Shown: positions 57,618 through 64,000 of the stretch, piece after piece
How positions within the stretch are numbered: position 1 is the first letter of the stretch
Layout: every line of letters starts with the position of its first letter
DNA from: Fructobacillus durionis
Lineage (GTDB): Bacteria; Bacillota; Bacilli; Lactobacillales; Lactobacillaceae
Direction of reading: 5' to 3'
Assembly: GCF_900112405.1 (NCBI RefSeq)
Contig: NZ_FOLI01000001.1
Span: forward strand, 62,001-126,000
Length of the DNA stretch: 64,000 nt
Notes under the pieces: model-generated
Told to the model about the DNA's origin: nothing
The model's input: the letters and a program-made list of their open reading frames with translations, nothing else
Databases searched by the model: none
Translations under genes and position numbers: made by a program

Positions 57618-58778
57618 ATGACAAAGTATTTTACAGCTGAATCGGTGGCCAATGGTCACCCTGATAAAGTCGCAGACCAGATTGCCGATGCCATCTTGGA
57701 TGCGGTCCTAGAACAGGATCCGAAGGCCCGTGCCGCCATTGAAGTGACTACTTCAACTGGTGACGTCTCAATCTTCGGAGAACTTTCAACAACGGCCTAT
57801 GTTAACATTCGCCAAATCGCGGTAGAAACGGTCCGTGCCATCGGTTATGACAAGCCAGAACTTGGTTTCTCAGCCGATTCCATTAACGTATCCAACAAGA
57901 TTGTTGAACAGTCAGCAGATATCGCCCAGGCCGTTGATAACGCCGATGACGATCCAGACCAACTGGGTGCTGGTGACCAAGGAATGGTCTTTGGTTATGC
58001 CACAAACGAAACAGCCGACTACCTTCCATTGGCCTTGGATTTGTCCCACCAATTGATGCGCCAAATTCGTGCCGTTCGTGAAGAAGGACAGGTTGCCTAC
58101 CTCCGTCCAGACGCAAAGGGCGAAGTGACTTTGGCACTGTCAGACGATGGTTCGGTTGAACGAATCGCTGCCGTTGTTTTGTCAACGCAGCACGATGCCG
58201 ATGTATCACTTGAACAGCTACGTGAAGACATGAAGAAGTTGGTCATTGACCAAGTTCTGCCAGCTGATTTGGTTGATGAAGAAACGAAGTACTATATTAA
58301 CCCATCCGGTCGTTTTGTTCTTGGGGGACCACAGGCTGATTCTGGCTTAACCGGTCGTAAGATTATCGTTGATACTTACGGTGGGGCTGCTCATCATGGT
58401 GGGGGCGCTTTCTCTGGTAAGGATTCAACTAAGGTTGACCGTTCTGGTGCTTACTACGCTCGTTACGTTGCGAAGAACTTGGTTGCCGCTGGTTTGGCTG
58501 ATAAGGCTGAATTGCAAGTGGCTTATGCCATTGGGGTTGCTGAGCCAGTTTCATTAAACATCGAAACCTTTGGAACAGCTAAGGTTTCAGAAGACAAGAT
58601 TGAAAAAGTCGTGAAGGAACTCTTTGATTTCCGTCCACTATCCATCATCCGTTCATTGGACTTGCAAAAGCCAATTTATAAGCAAACGGCCGCTTATGGT
58701 CACTTTGGCCGTCCAGACTTGGACTTGCCATGGGAGCGTTTGGACAAGGTAGACGAAATTAAGGCTGCTATTCAATAA
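57618..58778 (+). CDS. metK: S-adenosylmethionine synthetase
   Basis: Makes SAM from methionine and ATP. 386 residues: [35 protein letters not shown] and the P-loop-like [19 protein letters not shown] (where GGAAHH replaces the usual GGxxxH). AAGGAGG is well placed upstream of the ATG. Confidence 0.96.
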   Translation: MTKYFTAESVANGHPDKVADQIADAILDAVLEQDPKARAAIEVTTSTGDVSIFGELSTTAYVNIRQIAVETVRAIGYDKPELGFSADSINVSNKIVEQSADIAQAVDNADDDPDQLGAGDQGMVFGYATNETADYLPLALDLSHQLMRQIRAVREEGQVAYLRPDAKGEVTLALSDDGSVERIAAVVLSTQHDADVSLEQLREDMKKLVIDQVLPADLVDEETKYYINPSGRFVLGGPQADSGLTGRKIIVDTYGGAAHHGGGAFSGKDSTKVDRSGAYYARYVAKNLVAAGLADKAELQVAYAIGVAEPVSLNIETFGTAKVSEDKIEKVVKELFDFRPLSIIRSLDLQKPIYKQTAAYGHFGRPDLDLPWERLDKVDEIKAAIQ

Positions 58779-58783
58779 CCATT

Positions 58784-58819
58784 AAAAAAAGCCAGCATGT
58801 TAGTCATGCTGGCTTTTTT
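58784..58819. terminator. Bidirectional terminator
   Basis: AAAAAAAGCCAGCATG / CATGCTGGCTTTTTT; serves metK and the minus-strand 58822 gene. Confidence 0.93.
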
Positions 58820-58821
58820 GT

Positions 58822-59751
58822 TTACTTTTTCTTTTTATTTTTGGAAAGGTTGACTGCTTCAATTACGGGATAAGTGCCAGCCATTGAGAGGGTAAAGGAG
58901 TAGGCCCCGTTTTCAAGAACGTTGCCATCTAGTTTAATACTCTCCAAATCACGGATGTGGAAGGCGGCATTGTTTCCTAATGGGAAGGAGATGAAGCCAC
59001 GGCGAGAAGGGTTTTGACGGCCCTTCTTTCCCTGTAAGTAGGTTAGTAAAATCTTTGGCCAAGCCACTTGGTTGACAACACGAACTGTAAAAGGCTCCTG
59101 TTCATTATCATTGTTCAGTAGAATCTGAAGACCGAGTGTCTTTGGATTGTGCTGGTATGACGTTCCATGCCGAAGTGTCCAGGCAAAGAAAATCTTGTCC
59201 TGGTTACGAGAGAAGTTACTCCAGAAATTGAGGAACTGTTGACCGGCCTGCTTCCAAATGACTTTTTGGTTAAAGGTTGGGAGAAGGGCGGAGAAGTCTG
59301 AACCAATTTGCAAGTAATTAAAGAAGTAGCGCGCCCCCTTGGTTGGGACATCGCCCTCAATCTTTGCGATTGGACGATTGATAATCGTGTTTTGGTTCAA
59401 TGAAGCGTTAATCTCAGAAAGAATTTCGTGAACCTGGAGTCCCTTTTCTGGCCAGGAGATTAATAAAAGGGGGAGTTTACGTTCCGGATTGATCGCGAGA
59501 AATCCGGAAAGAACCTCGTTAGCCGTTGCTTCGTTTCCGATGACAATGATTGGTAGATCAATGCTTTGGAAGGAGCGGGAACGGGCTACAATTTTGGCTT
59601 GTGCATAGAGGGAGTGGTGCTGTTTTTCAACACGGTAGGAGGCCATAAGACCAGCCTGTGTTAACTCTCCCTGTAATTGGTCGAGTAGTCCCTGCTTATT
59701 CTTATGGCGAATAAGAGAGGCACCGACAAAGATATGAGCTTGCGTGGGCAT
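58822..59751 (-). CDS. DAG-kinase-like protein with degenerate nucleotide motif
   Basis: 309 residues resembling the diacylglycerol/lipid kinase (YegS/DgkB) fold: IIVIGNEATANEVLSGFL lies where lipid kinases have VVGGDGTLNEVVNGL, and ARYFFNYLQIGSDF matches the beta-sandwich start RYFxNVASxGFD. The GGDGT nucleotide motif is GNEAT, the N-terminal NPxSG is VGASLIRHKN, and the later GTGNDFA is missing. It is therefore probably not an active kinase. AGGAGGG sits eight bases before the ATG. Assignment is by pattern only. Confidence 0.6.
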   Translation of the reverse strand: MPTQAHIFVGASLIRHKNKQGLLDQLQGELTQAGLMASYRVEKQHHSLYAQAKIVARSRSFQSIDLPIIVIGNEATANEVLSGFLAINPERKLPLLLISWPEKGLQVHEILSEINASLNQNTIINRPIAKIEGDVPTKGARYFFNYLQIGSDFSALLPTFNQKVIWKQAGQQFLNFWSNFSRNQDKIFFAWTLRHGTSYQHNPKTLGLQILLNNDNEQEPFTVRVVNQVAWPKILLTYLQGKKGRQNPSRRGFISFPLGNNAAFHIRDLESIKLDGNVLENGAYSFTLSMAGTYPVIEAVNLSKNKKKK

Positions 59752-59778
59752 AAAATAGCCCTCCTAAATAATTGGTGT

Positions 59779-59803
59779 AAAAAAGGCATGCTATTCGCAT
59801 GCC
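59779..59803 (-). terminator. Terminator after rnjA
   Basis: GGCATGC / GCATGCC with T6 on minus. Confidence 0.9.
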
Positions 59804-59810
59804 TTCGGCC

Positions 59811-61493
59811 TTAAACCATGATTAACATTGGGAGAATCATTGGCTTTCGGGCAGTTTCTTTATGAAGATACTTGGAAAGGTCATCGATGATGGCCTGTCG
59901 AATATCAGATTCGGAAGCATTCTTTTGAGACATTGCTTTACGAATCGTATTGAAGATGACGTGGCGACCGTCGTTAATCAAGTCACCAGACTCACGCATG
60001 TAAACGAAGCCTCGTGACAAGATATCAGGACCAGAAAGGATTTCTTTCTTCTTCAAGTCGATGGTTGCGGTTACGATAACCAAACCATCTTGTGATAGCT
60101 TGAGTCGATCGTGAAGAACCACTGAACCGATGTCACCAATTCCTGAACCGTCGATGTAAGTATCTTCGGCTGGGAAGTGTCCGGCAAGGCGAGGTGGGTT
60201 AACACCGTCCATTGCCAAAACGTCACCGTTTTCTTGGATGAAAGTGTTCTCTGCAGGTATGTCAAGTTCTTCGGCTAATCCGGCGTGAACCTTCAACATA
60301 CGGAACTCACCGTGGACTGGCATGAAGTACTTAGGCTTCATCAGAGAAATCATCAACTTCTGTTCTTCTTGGCCACCGTGACCAGAAGTGTGAATGTTGT
60401 TTAGTTTTCCATGGATAACGTTGGCGCCGGCTTCTTCCAATTTGTTAATCACAGCGTTAACAGAGGCTGTGTTACCAGGAATTGGAGAAGAGGAGAAGAT
60501 AACGTTATCCTTTGGCTTCAAGCGAACTTGCTTGTGAGTACCGTTGGCGATACGAGCCAAGGCAGCCATTGATTCACCCTGAGAACCAGTTGACATGATT
60601 AAGAGTTCATCATCGGGGATGTTCTTAATCTGTGACTGTTCAACGAGGGCGTCGTCAGGAATGTCCAAATAACCAAGTGCACGTCCGTTTGACATGGCGG
60701 ATTCCATTGAGCGTCCGAAGACGGCAATCTTACGACCATGACGGATGGCAGCGTCCGTTGCCATCTTGATACGGTTCATGTTTGAAGCGAAGGTGGCAAA
60801 GATAATTCGACCGTGCTGCAACTGATTGAAGAGCTTGTCGACTGTCTTTTGAACCCATGCTTCGGATTTAGTCCATTCGGGACGTTCTGCGTTCGTTGAA
60901 TCAGACATCAAAAGCAAAACACCTTCGTGACCAATGCGAGCCATTGACCAGAGGTTTGGCTTTTGCTTAGTGGTTGGTGTTAAATCAAACTTGAAGTCAC
61001 CCGTTTCAACGATTGTTCCAACTGGTGTCTTGATAGCAATACCAAAGACATCGGGGATGGAATGGGTAGTACGGAAGAATTCAGCGGATGTCTTACCGAA
61101 GTTAATCACGGAGCCATCCGTAATTTCGTGGAGTTCCACGCGGTTTAACATTTGCTTTTCTTCTAGTTTGTTACGAATCAGGGCCATAGCAAGAGGACCT
61201 GCGTAAACTGGTACGTTCACAGCCTGCAAGAAGTAGGCGATGGCACCAATGTGGTCTTCGTGTCCGTGGGTAATGACAAGGCCTTTGACCCGGTCAATGT
61301 TTTCGACTAAGTACGAGTAGTCAGGAATGACGTAATCGATTCCTAATAGGGAATCTTCAGGAAACTTGATCCCGGCATCGACGATGACAATTTCATCTTG
61401 GTATTCGATACCATAGGTGTTTTTCCCAATTTCGCCAAGTCCCCCGAGGGCGTAGACCGCAACTTCGTTGGGCTTAATATCAATTTTTTCCAT
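59811..61493 (-). CDS. rnjA: Ribonuclease J
   Basis: 5'-3' exo- and endoribonuclease of the degradosome. 560 residues: metallo-beta-lactamase motif VITHGHEDHIGA near 73, beta-CASP domain, HTSGHGGQEE near 368 and a C-terminal domain. I start at ATG 61493 (MEKIDIKPNEVAVYALGGLGEIGKN, split), two bases past the rpoY stop; the longer frame to 61613 lies antisense-in-phase with rpoY coding and is not supported. No Shine-Dalgarno is seen, so translation probably re-initiates after rpoY. Confidence 0.95.
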   Translation of the reverse strand: MEKIDIKPNEVAVYALGGLGEIGKNTYGIEYQDEIVIVDAGIKFPEDSLLGIDYVIPDYSYLVENIDRVKGLVITHGHEDHIGAIAYFLQAVNVPVYAGPLAMALIRNKLEEKQMLNRVELHEITDGSVINFGKTSAEFFRTTHSIPDVFGIAIKTPVGTIVETGDFKFDLTPTTKQKPNLWSMARIGHEGVLLLMSDSTNAERPEWTKSEAWVQKTVDKLFNQLQHGRIIFATFASNMNRIKMATDAAIRHGRKIAVFGRSMESAMSNGRALGYLDIPDDALVEQSQIKNIPDDELLIMSTGSQGESMAALARIANGTHKQVRLKPKDNVIFSSSPIPGNTASVNAVINKLEEAGANVIHGKLNNIHTSGHGGQEEQKLMISLMKPKYFMPVHGEFRMLKVHAGLAEELDIPAENTFIQENGDVLAMDGVNPPRLAGHFPAEDTYIDGSGIGDIGSVVLHDRLKLSQDGLVIVTATIDLKKKEILSGPDILSRGFVYMRESGDLINDGRHVIFNTIRKAMSQKNASESDIRQAIIDDLSKYLHKETARKPMILPMLIMV

Positions 61494-61497
61494 GAAA

Positions 61498-61713
61498 TTA
61501 GTTGAACTTTGTGAATTTGAATTCTGGATCAGCCTGTTCGTACACCAGTGCTGCGTCAGAGAGTTCTTCAACTGTTTCAATGTTGTAATCAGTGTTCTTT
61601 TGAGCCATTGCATAGGCGTCAGCCTGTGAGTCAGCTTCTAAGTAGAAAGATTGTGTTAGTTCACGCTTTGGGTTGCGTTCCATACTTTCTTGGTAATAAA
61701 CTTTGTAAACCAT
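61498..61713 (-). CDS. rpoY: RNA polymerase epsilon subunit
   Basis: 71 residues, YKVYYQESMERNPKRE and an acidic C-terminal half, matching RpoY (formerly DUF1447), a small Firmicute RNA polymerase subunit. GGAGGAACC precedes the ATG. The rpoY-rnjA pair is conserved. An extended -10 (TGGTAAAAT, minus, 61780-61772) lies upstream. Confidence 0.92.
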   Translation of the reverse strand: MVYKVYYQESMERNPKRELTQSFYLEADSQADAYAMAQKNTDYNIETVEELSDAALVYEQADPEFKFTKFN

Positions 61714-61862
61714 TGTGGTTCCTCCAAAATATTTAATTCTTTTTTGTCACGAATCGAAAACCTTATTTGTCATTTTACCATAGATAGAAGGAAGTGGCGA
61801 CTTTTATTAGAGTAAAATCCTAGATAAAATCGGTCTGTAAACGTGCGAAATGATGATTTATT

Positions 61863-61871
61863 TGTTATAAT
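61863..61871 (+). promoter_or_regulatory. Extended -10 promoter of efp
   Basis: TGTTATAAT, 34 bases before the start codon. Confidence 0.6.
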
Positions 61872-61904
61872 AACACCAATTACGAATAAACGAGGGATAT
61901 GCTC

Positions 61905-62465
61905 ATGGCAATTGGCATGAATGATTTGAAGACAGGTTTGACAATTGAGTACTCAAACTCAATCTGGCGCGTGATTGAATTCCAACACGTGAAGCCTGGT
62001 AAAGGAGCGGCTTTTGTTCGCTCAAAGTTGAAGAACTTGCGTACTGGTGCGGTTAACGAAGTAACGTTCCGTCCTGGTGATAAGTTCGAACAAGCAGAGA
62101 TTACGACACGTCCTATGTCATACTTGTACGCTGAAAACGGTGGACGAGTATTCATGGATACTGAAACATTTGAACAAATCAACATTCCTGATGACCACTT
62201 GAAGGAAGCCTTGAAGTACATGCTTGAAGGTATGGAAGTGAAGATCACAATGTATGGTTCTGAAGTGTTGGGCGCAGAATTGCCTTCTTCAGTTCAATTG
62301 AAGGTTGTTGAAACGCAACCTGGTATCAAGGGCGCAACTGCAACTGGTTCTGGTAAGCCAGCCGTTGTTGAAACAGGCGCAACGATTACGGTTCCTGACT
62401 TTGTTAACGAAGGTGAAACGATCATCGTTAACACTGAAGACGGTTCATACAAGGGTCGCGCTTAA
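61905..62465 (+). CDS. efp: Elongation factor P
   Basis: Rescues ribosomes stalled at polyproline. 186 residues, three beta-barrel domains; the tip loop is [12 protein letters not shown] with Lys33, the lysine modified in other bacteria. ATG 61905 is chosen over 61899 because GAGGG then lies eight bases upstream. Own terminator. Confidence 0.95.
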   Translation: MAIGMNDLKTGLTIEYSNSIWRVIEFQHVKPGKGAAFVRSKLKNLRTGAVNEVTFRPGDKFEQAEITTRPMSYLYAENGGRVFMDTETFEQINIPDDHLKEALKYMLEGMEVKITMYGSEVLGAELPSSVQLKVVETQPGIKGATATGSGKPAVVETGATITVPDFVNEGETIIVNTEDGSYKGRA

Positions 62466-62473
62466 TTATGTCG

Positions 62474-62503
62474 ACTGCTTTGCTCTGGTAAAGCAGTTTT
62501 TTG
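62474..62503 (+). terminator. Terminator after efp
   Basis: ACTGCTTT / AAAGCAGT, T6. Confidence 0.88.
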
Positions 62504-62556
62504 TGTTTTGTTAGACCGTCTCGACGGTTAATTTTGGTCAATCAAGGAGGAAGCCC

Positions 62557-63024
62557 ATGGCAAAGTCAACTGATTTAACGAACAAGAACTTTTTACTGAC
62601 AAAAGAGCAAATGGCTGACGGGCAGATGCTCGTTTCTAAGACTGCTCTTGAGGCGGTTGCTCAGGCAGCTGCGCAAGGCGTTGATGGGGTTGTTGCCATG
62701 CAAGCCAAGGTATATGAGCACTTGCCAAAGTACTTGACTAAGGTTGCTGGTGTGCAGCCAGCCGTTCCTGGTGTCATGATGAAGAAGGACGAACGGGGAA
62801 CAATCTCTTTCGACCTTTCAGTGATTCTTGAATACGGTGCTGTTATTCCTAAGGTTGCCTTTGCTGTTCAACAGGCTGTGAAGTCTGACCTTGCGAACTT
62901 GGCTGGTTTGACAGTTGATTCTGTGAACGTGACCGTTGCTGGTTTGGTACCTGATGAAGACCACCAGACGATTGATCCAGAACACCTTTTTGATGAAAGT
63001 GCGAAGAAGGAGTCAGCAAAATGA
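62557..63024 (+). CDS. Asp23/Gls24-family protein (YqhY-like)
   Basis: 155 residues with the Asp23 pattern (ALEAVAQAAAQGVDGVVAM, then ISFDLSVILEYGAVIPKVAFAVQQAV, split). In Bacillus, YqhY precedes nusB and influences acetyl-CoA carboxylase activity. CAAGGAGG upstream; four-base ATGA overlap with nusB. Confidence 0.88.
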   Translation: MAKSTDLTNKNFLLTKEQMADGQMLVSKTALEAVAQAAAQGVDGVVAMQAKVYEHLPKYLTKVAGVQPAVPGVMMKKDERGTISFDLSVILEYGAVIPKVAFAVQQAVKSDLANLAGLTVDSVNVTVAGLVPDEDHQTIDPEHLFDESAKKESAK

Positions 63025-63434
63025 CCCAGATGTCACGACATGAGGAACGCCGTGCTGCCTTGCAAATTTTATTTGCAGCTGTCAAGGAAGTTCCTGATGA
63101 CAATCAAATGGACTTGAACTACGACTTGGTATTGCGTAACGACGCCTACCAAGCATTCCTTCCACAGCTAGTGAACGGTGTTTTGGCAACATCCAAGGAA
63201 TTGGATGAAAACTTGTCAAAGCACTTGGCCACTGGCTGGAAGTTGGACCGAATTTCACGTATTGATTTAGTTATCTTGCGTATTGCAGCTTACGAATTGA
63301 CTTTGCCAGAACCAACTCCTTATAAGGTTGTTGTGGACGAAGCTGTTGAGCTTGCAAAGGAATTTGCAACCAAGGAAGATGCGCAGTTCGTGAACGGTGT
63401 ATTGAAGAACTATGCACCTGAAAATGTTCAATAA
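63021..63434 (+). CDS. nusB: Transcription antitermination factor NusB
   Basis: 137 residues, all-helical: SRHEERRAALQILFA at the N-terminus, WKLDRISRIDLVILRIAAYEL and VVVDEAVELAKEF near the C-terminus. Works with NusE/S10 at boxA of rRNA operons. Coupled to the asp23-like gene. Confidence 0.94.
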   Translation: MTQMSRHEERRAALQILFAAVKEVPDDNQMDLNYDLVLRNDAYQAFLPQLVNGVLATSKELDENLSKHLATGWKLDRISRIDLVILRIAAYELTLPEPTPYKVVVDEAVELAKEFATKEDAQFVNGVLKNYAPENVQ

Positions 63435-63448
63435 AATTAAATAAGAGG

Positions 63449-63474
63449 GTCGGCTTTCAGGCCGACTTTTTTAT
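63449..63474 (+). terminator. Terminator after nusB
   Basis: GTCGGC / GCCGAC, T6. Confidence 0.88.
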
Positions 63475-63564
63475 TTGTCTTCTAATTGGTAGTTGATTCA
63501 TGCTGGATAAGCGAGAGCAGGGCTATCCTGTGCTAAAATAGGAGAAGATATTTAGGAGGATTCC

Positions 63565-64000
63565 ATGGCAATTTATCACCCAAACGAACAACCTGCACCA
63601 ACTTACGATGCGCACACTCACTTAAACGATGATGCGCTTTACTTTGACGTGCCTGCCTACCTTGGCCGCGCGCATGAATTCCAAGTTTTGGAAATGAACG
63701 TGGTGGGTTATAACAAAGTCGGGAACGCTCGCGCTTTGGAAATCGCTCATGAAAACGATGGCGTCTATGCCGTTTTAGGATACCAGCCGGAAGATACGCC
63801 GGACTTCGATGATGAAGCAGCCGCTGAGTTGGAAGAACAGTTGAAGGACCCATCCGTTGTCGGTGTTGGCGAAACTGGTTTGGATTATCACTGGGACACA
63901 GACCGTGATGTACAAATGAAGTCTTTCCTTGCCCACATTGCCCTTGCAAAGAAGTACGATTTACCAGTAATTATCCACAACCGGGATGCCTTTGATGATG
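63565..64000 (+). CDS. TatD-family metal-dependent hydrolase, 3' partial
   Basis: Open to the window edge; about 145 residues visible. AGGAGG sits eight bases before ATG 63565. Metal ligands are seen in YDAHTHLND (HxH, near 17-19) and the conserved Glu in VGVGETGLDYHWD near 109; VIIHNRDAFDD continues the barrel. Likely a DNase or D-Tyr-tRNA deacylase-type enzyme of the TatD group. The first metal motif follows a 13-residue lead (IYHPNEQPAP) that is longer than usual. Confidence 0.9.
   Translation, partial: MAIYHPNEQPAPTYDAHTHLNDDALYFDVPAYLGRAHEFQVLEMNVVGYNKVGNARALEIAHENDGVYAVLGYQPEDTPDFDDEAAAELEEQLKDPSVVGVGETGLDYHWDTDRDVQMKSFLAHIALAKKYDLPVIIHNRDAFDD

Noticed and set aside
61494-61613. 40-residue N-terminal extension of RNase J
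   Set aside because: It overlaps rpoY in another frame on the same strand; RNase J proteins start at the MEKIDIKPNEVAV segment.

Overview
The window is a chromosomal segment of a low-GC Gram-positive lactic acid bacterium, most likely Lactobacillaceae of the Leuconostoc group (Leuconostoc, Fructobacillus or Convivina; I lean towards Fructobacillus but cannot prove it). The basis is protein character: a class 1A dihydroorotate dehydrogenase, CcpA, IreB-RuvX-DUF1292, RpoY-RNase J, DnaB-DnaI, a GntP/GntK/6-phosphogluconate dehydrogenase route that suits a heterofermenter, heavy use of TTG leucine codons, and strong Shine-Dalgarno sites. Nearly all of it is core genome. No phage, insertion sequence or CRISPR array was seen.

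Layout. 1-5.5 kb: 3' end of a pyrimidine operon (carB-pyrD-pyrF-pyrE). 5.55-5.95 kb: a compact type I toxin-antitoxin locus (34-aa holin-like toxin, overlapping leader ORF, and an antisense RNA with its own promoter and terminator). 6.0-7.8 kb: pyrG behind a GGG-initiating attenuator. 7.9-14 kb: uvrC, pnuC, obg, a DEAD-box helicase and a small unknown gene. 14-17.6 kb, minus strand: two paralogous APC permeases, the second frameshifted and coupled to a class I amidotransferase. 17.8-24.5 kb: mutM, a DUF975 protein, coaE, dnaB, dnaI, two YibE/F membrane proteins and an unknown, then tRNA-Cys. 24.7-26.1 kb, minus strand: a potassium channel pseudogene and two small genes. 26.5-34.9 kb: SemiSWEET, recG, plsX, acpP, sprT-like, ccpA, a DHA2 efflux pump, udk and two tiny charged proteins. 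35.1-36.9 kb: an AT-rich insert with a membrane GT2 glycosyltransferase broken at a T7 tract and a His-rich membrane peptide carrying a 9-bp tandem repeat. 37-42 kb: a gluconate regulon (divergent RpiR regulator, gnd, gntK, gntP). 42-45.3 kb: two more APC permeases. 45.4-50.7 kb: T-box/alaS, ireB-ruvX-DUF1292, a membrane-anchored unknown and a GH73 hydrolase. 50.9-56.4 kb: pcrA, ligA, camS-like. 56.5-61.7 kb: an unknown membrane protein, S-box/metK, a DAG-kinase-like protein with a degenerate nucleotide motif, and rnjA-rpoY. 61.9-64 kb: efp, asp23-like, nusB and the start of a TatD hydrolase.

How the parts work together. carB-pyrDFE make UMP, pyrG converts UTP to CTP under its own CTP-sensing attenuator, and udk salvages uridine. 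The gluconate genes import gluconate, phosphorylate it and decarboxylate it to ribulose-5-phosphate; two identical-architecture palindromes in the rpiR-gnd gap sit exactly on the two promoters. Several genes are controlled by cis-acting RNA: pyrG attenuator, alaS T-box, metK S-box lacking a P4 helix, a two-hairpin pnuC leader, and the toxin antisense RNA. The most notable findings are the complete antisense architecture of the toxin locus, the pyrG attenuator, the P4-less S-box, the RpiR operators, and the frameshifted (possibly phase-variable) glycosyltransferase island.
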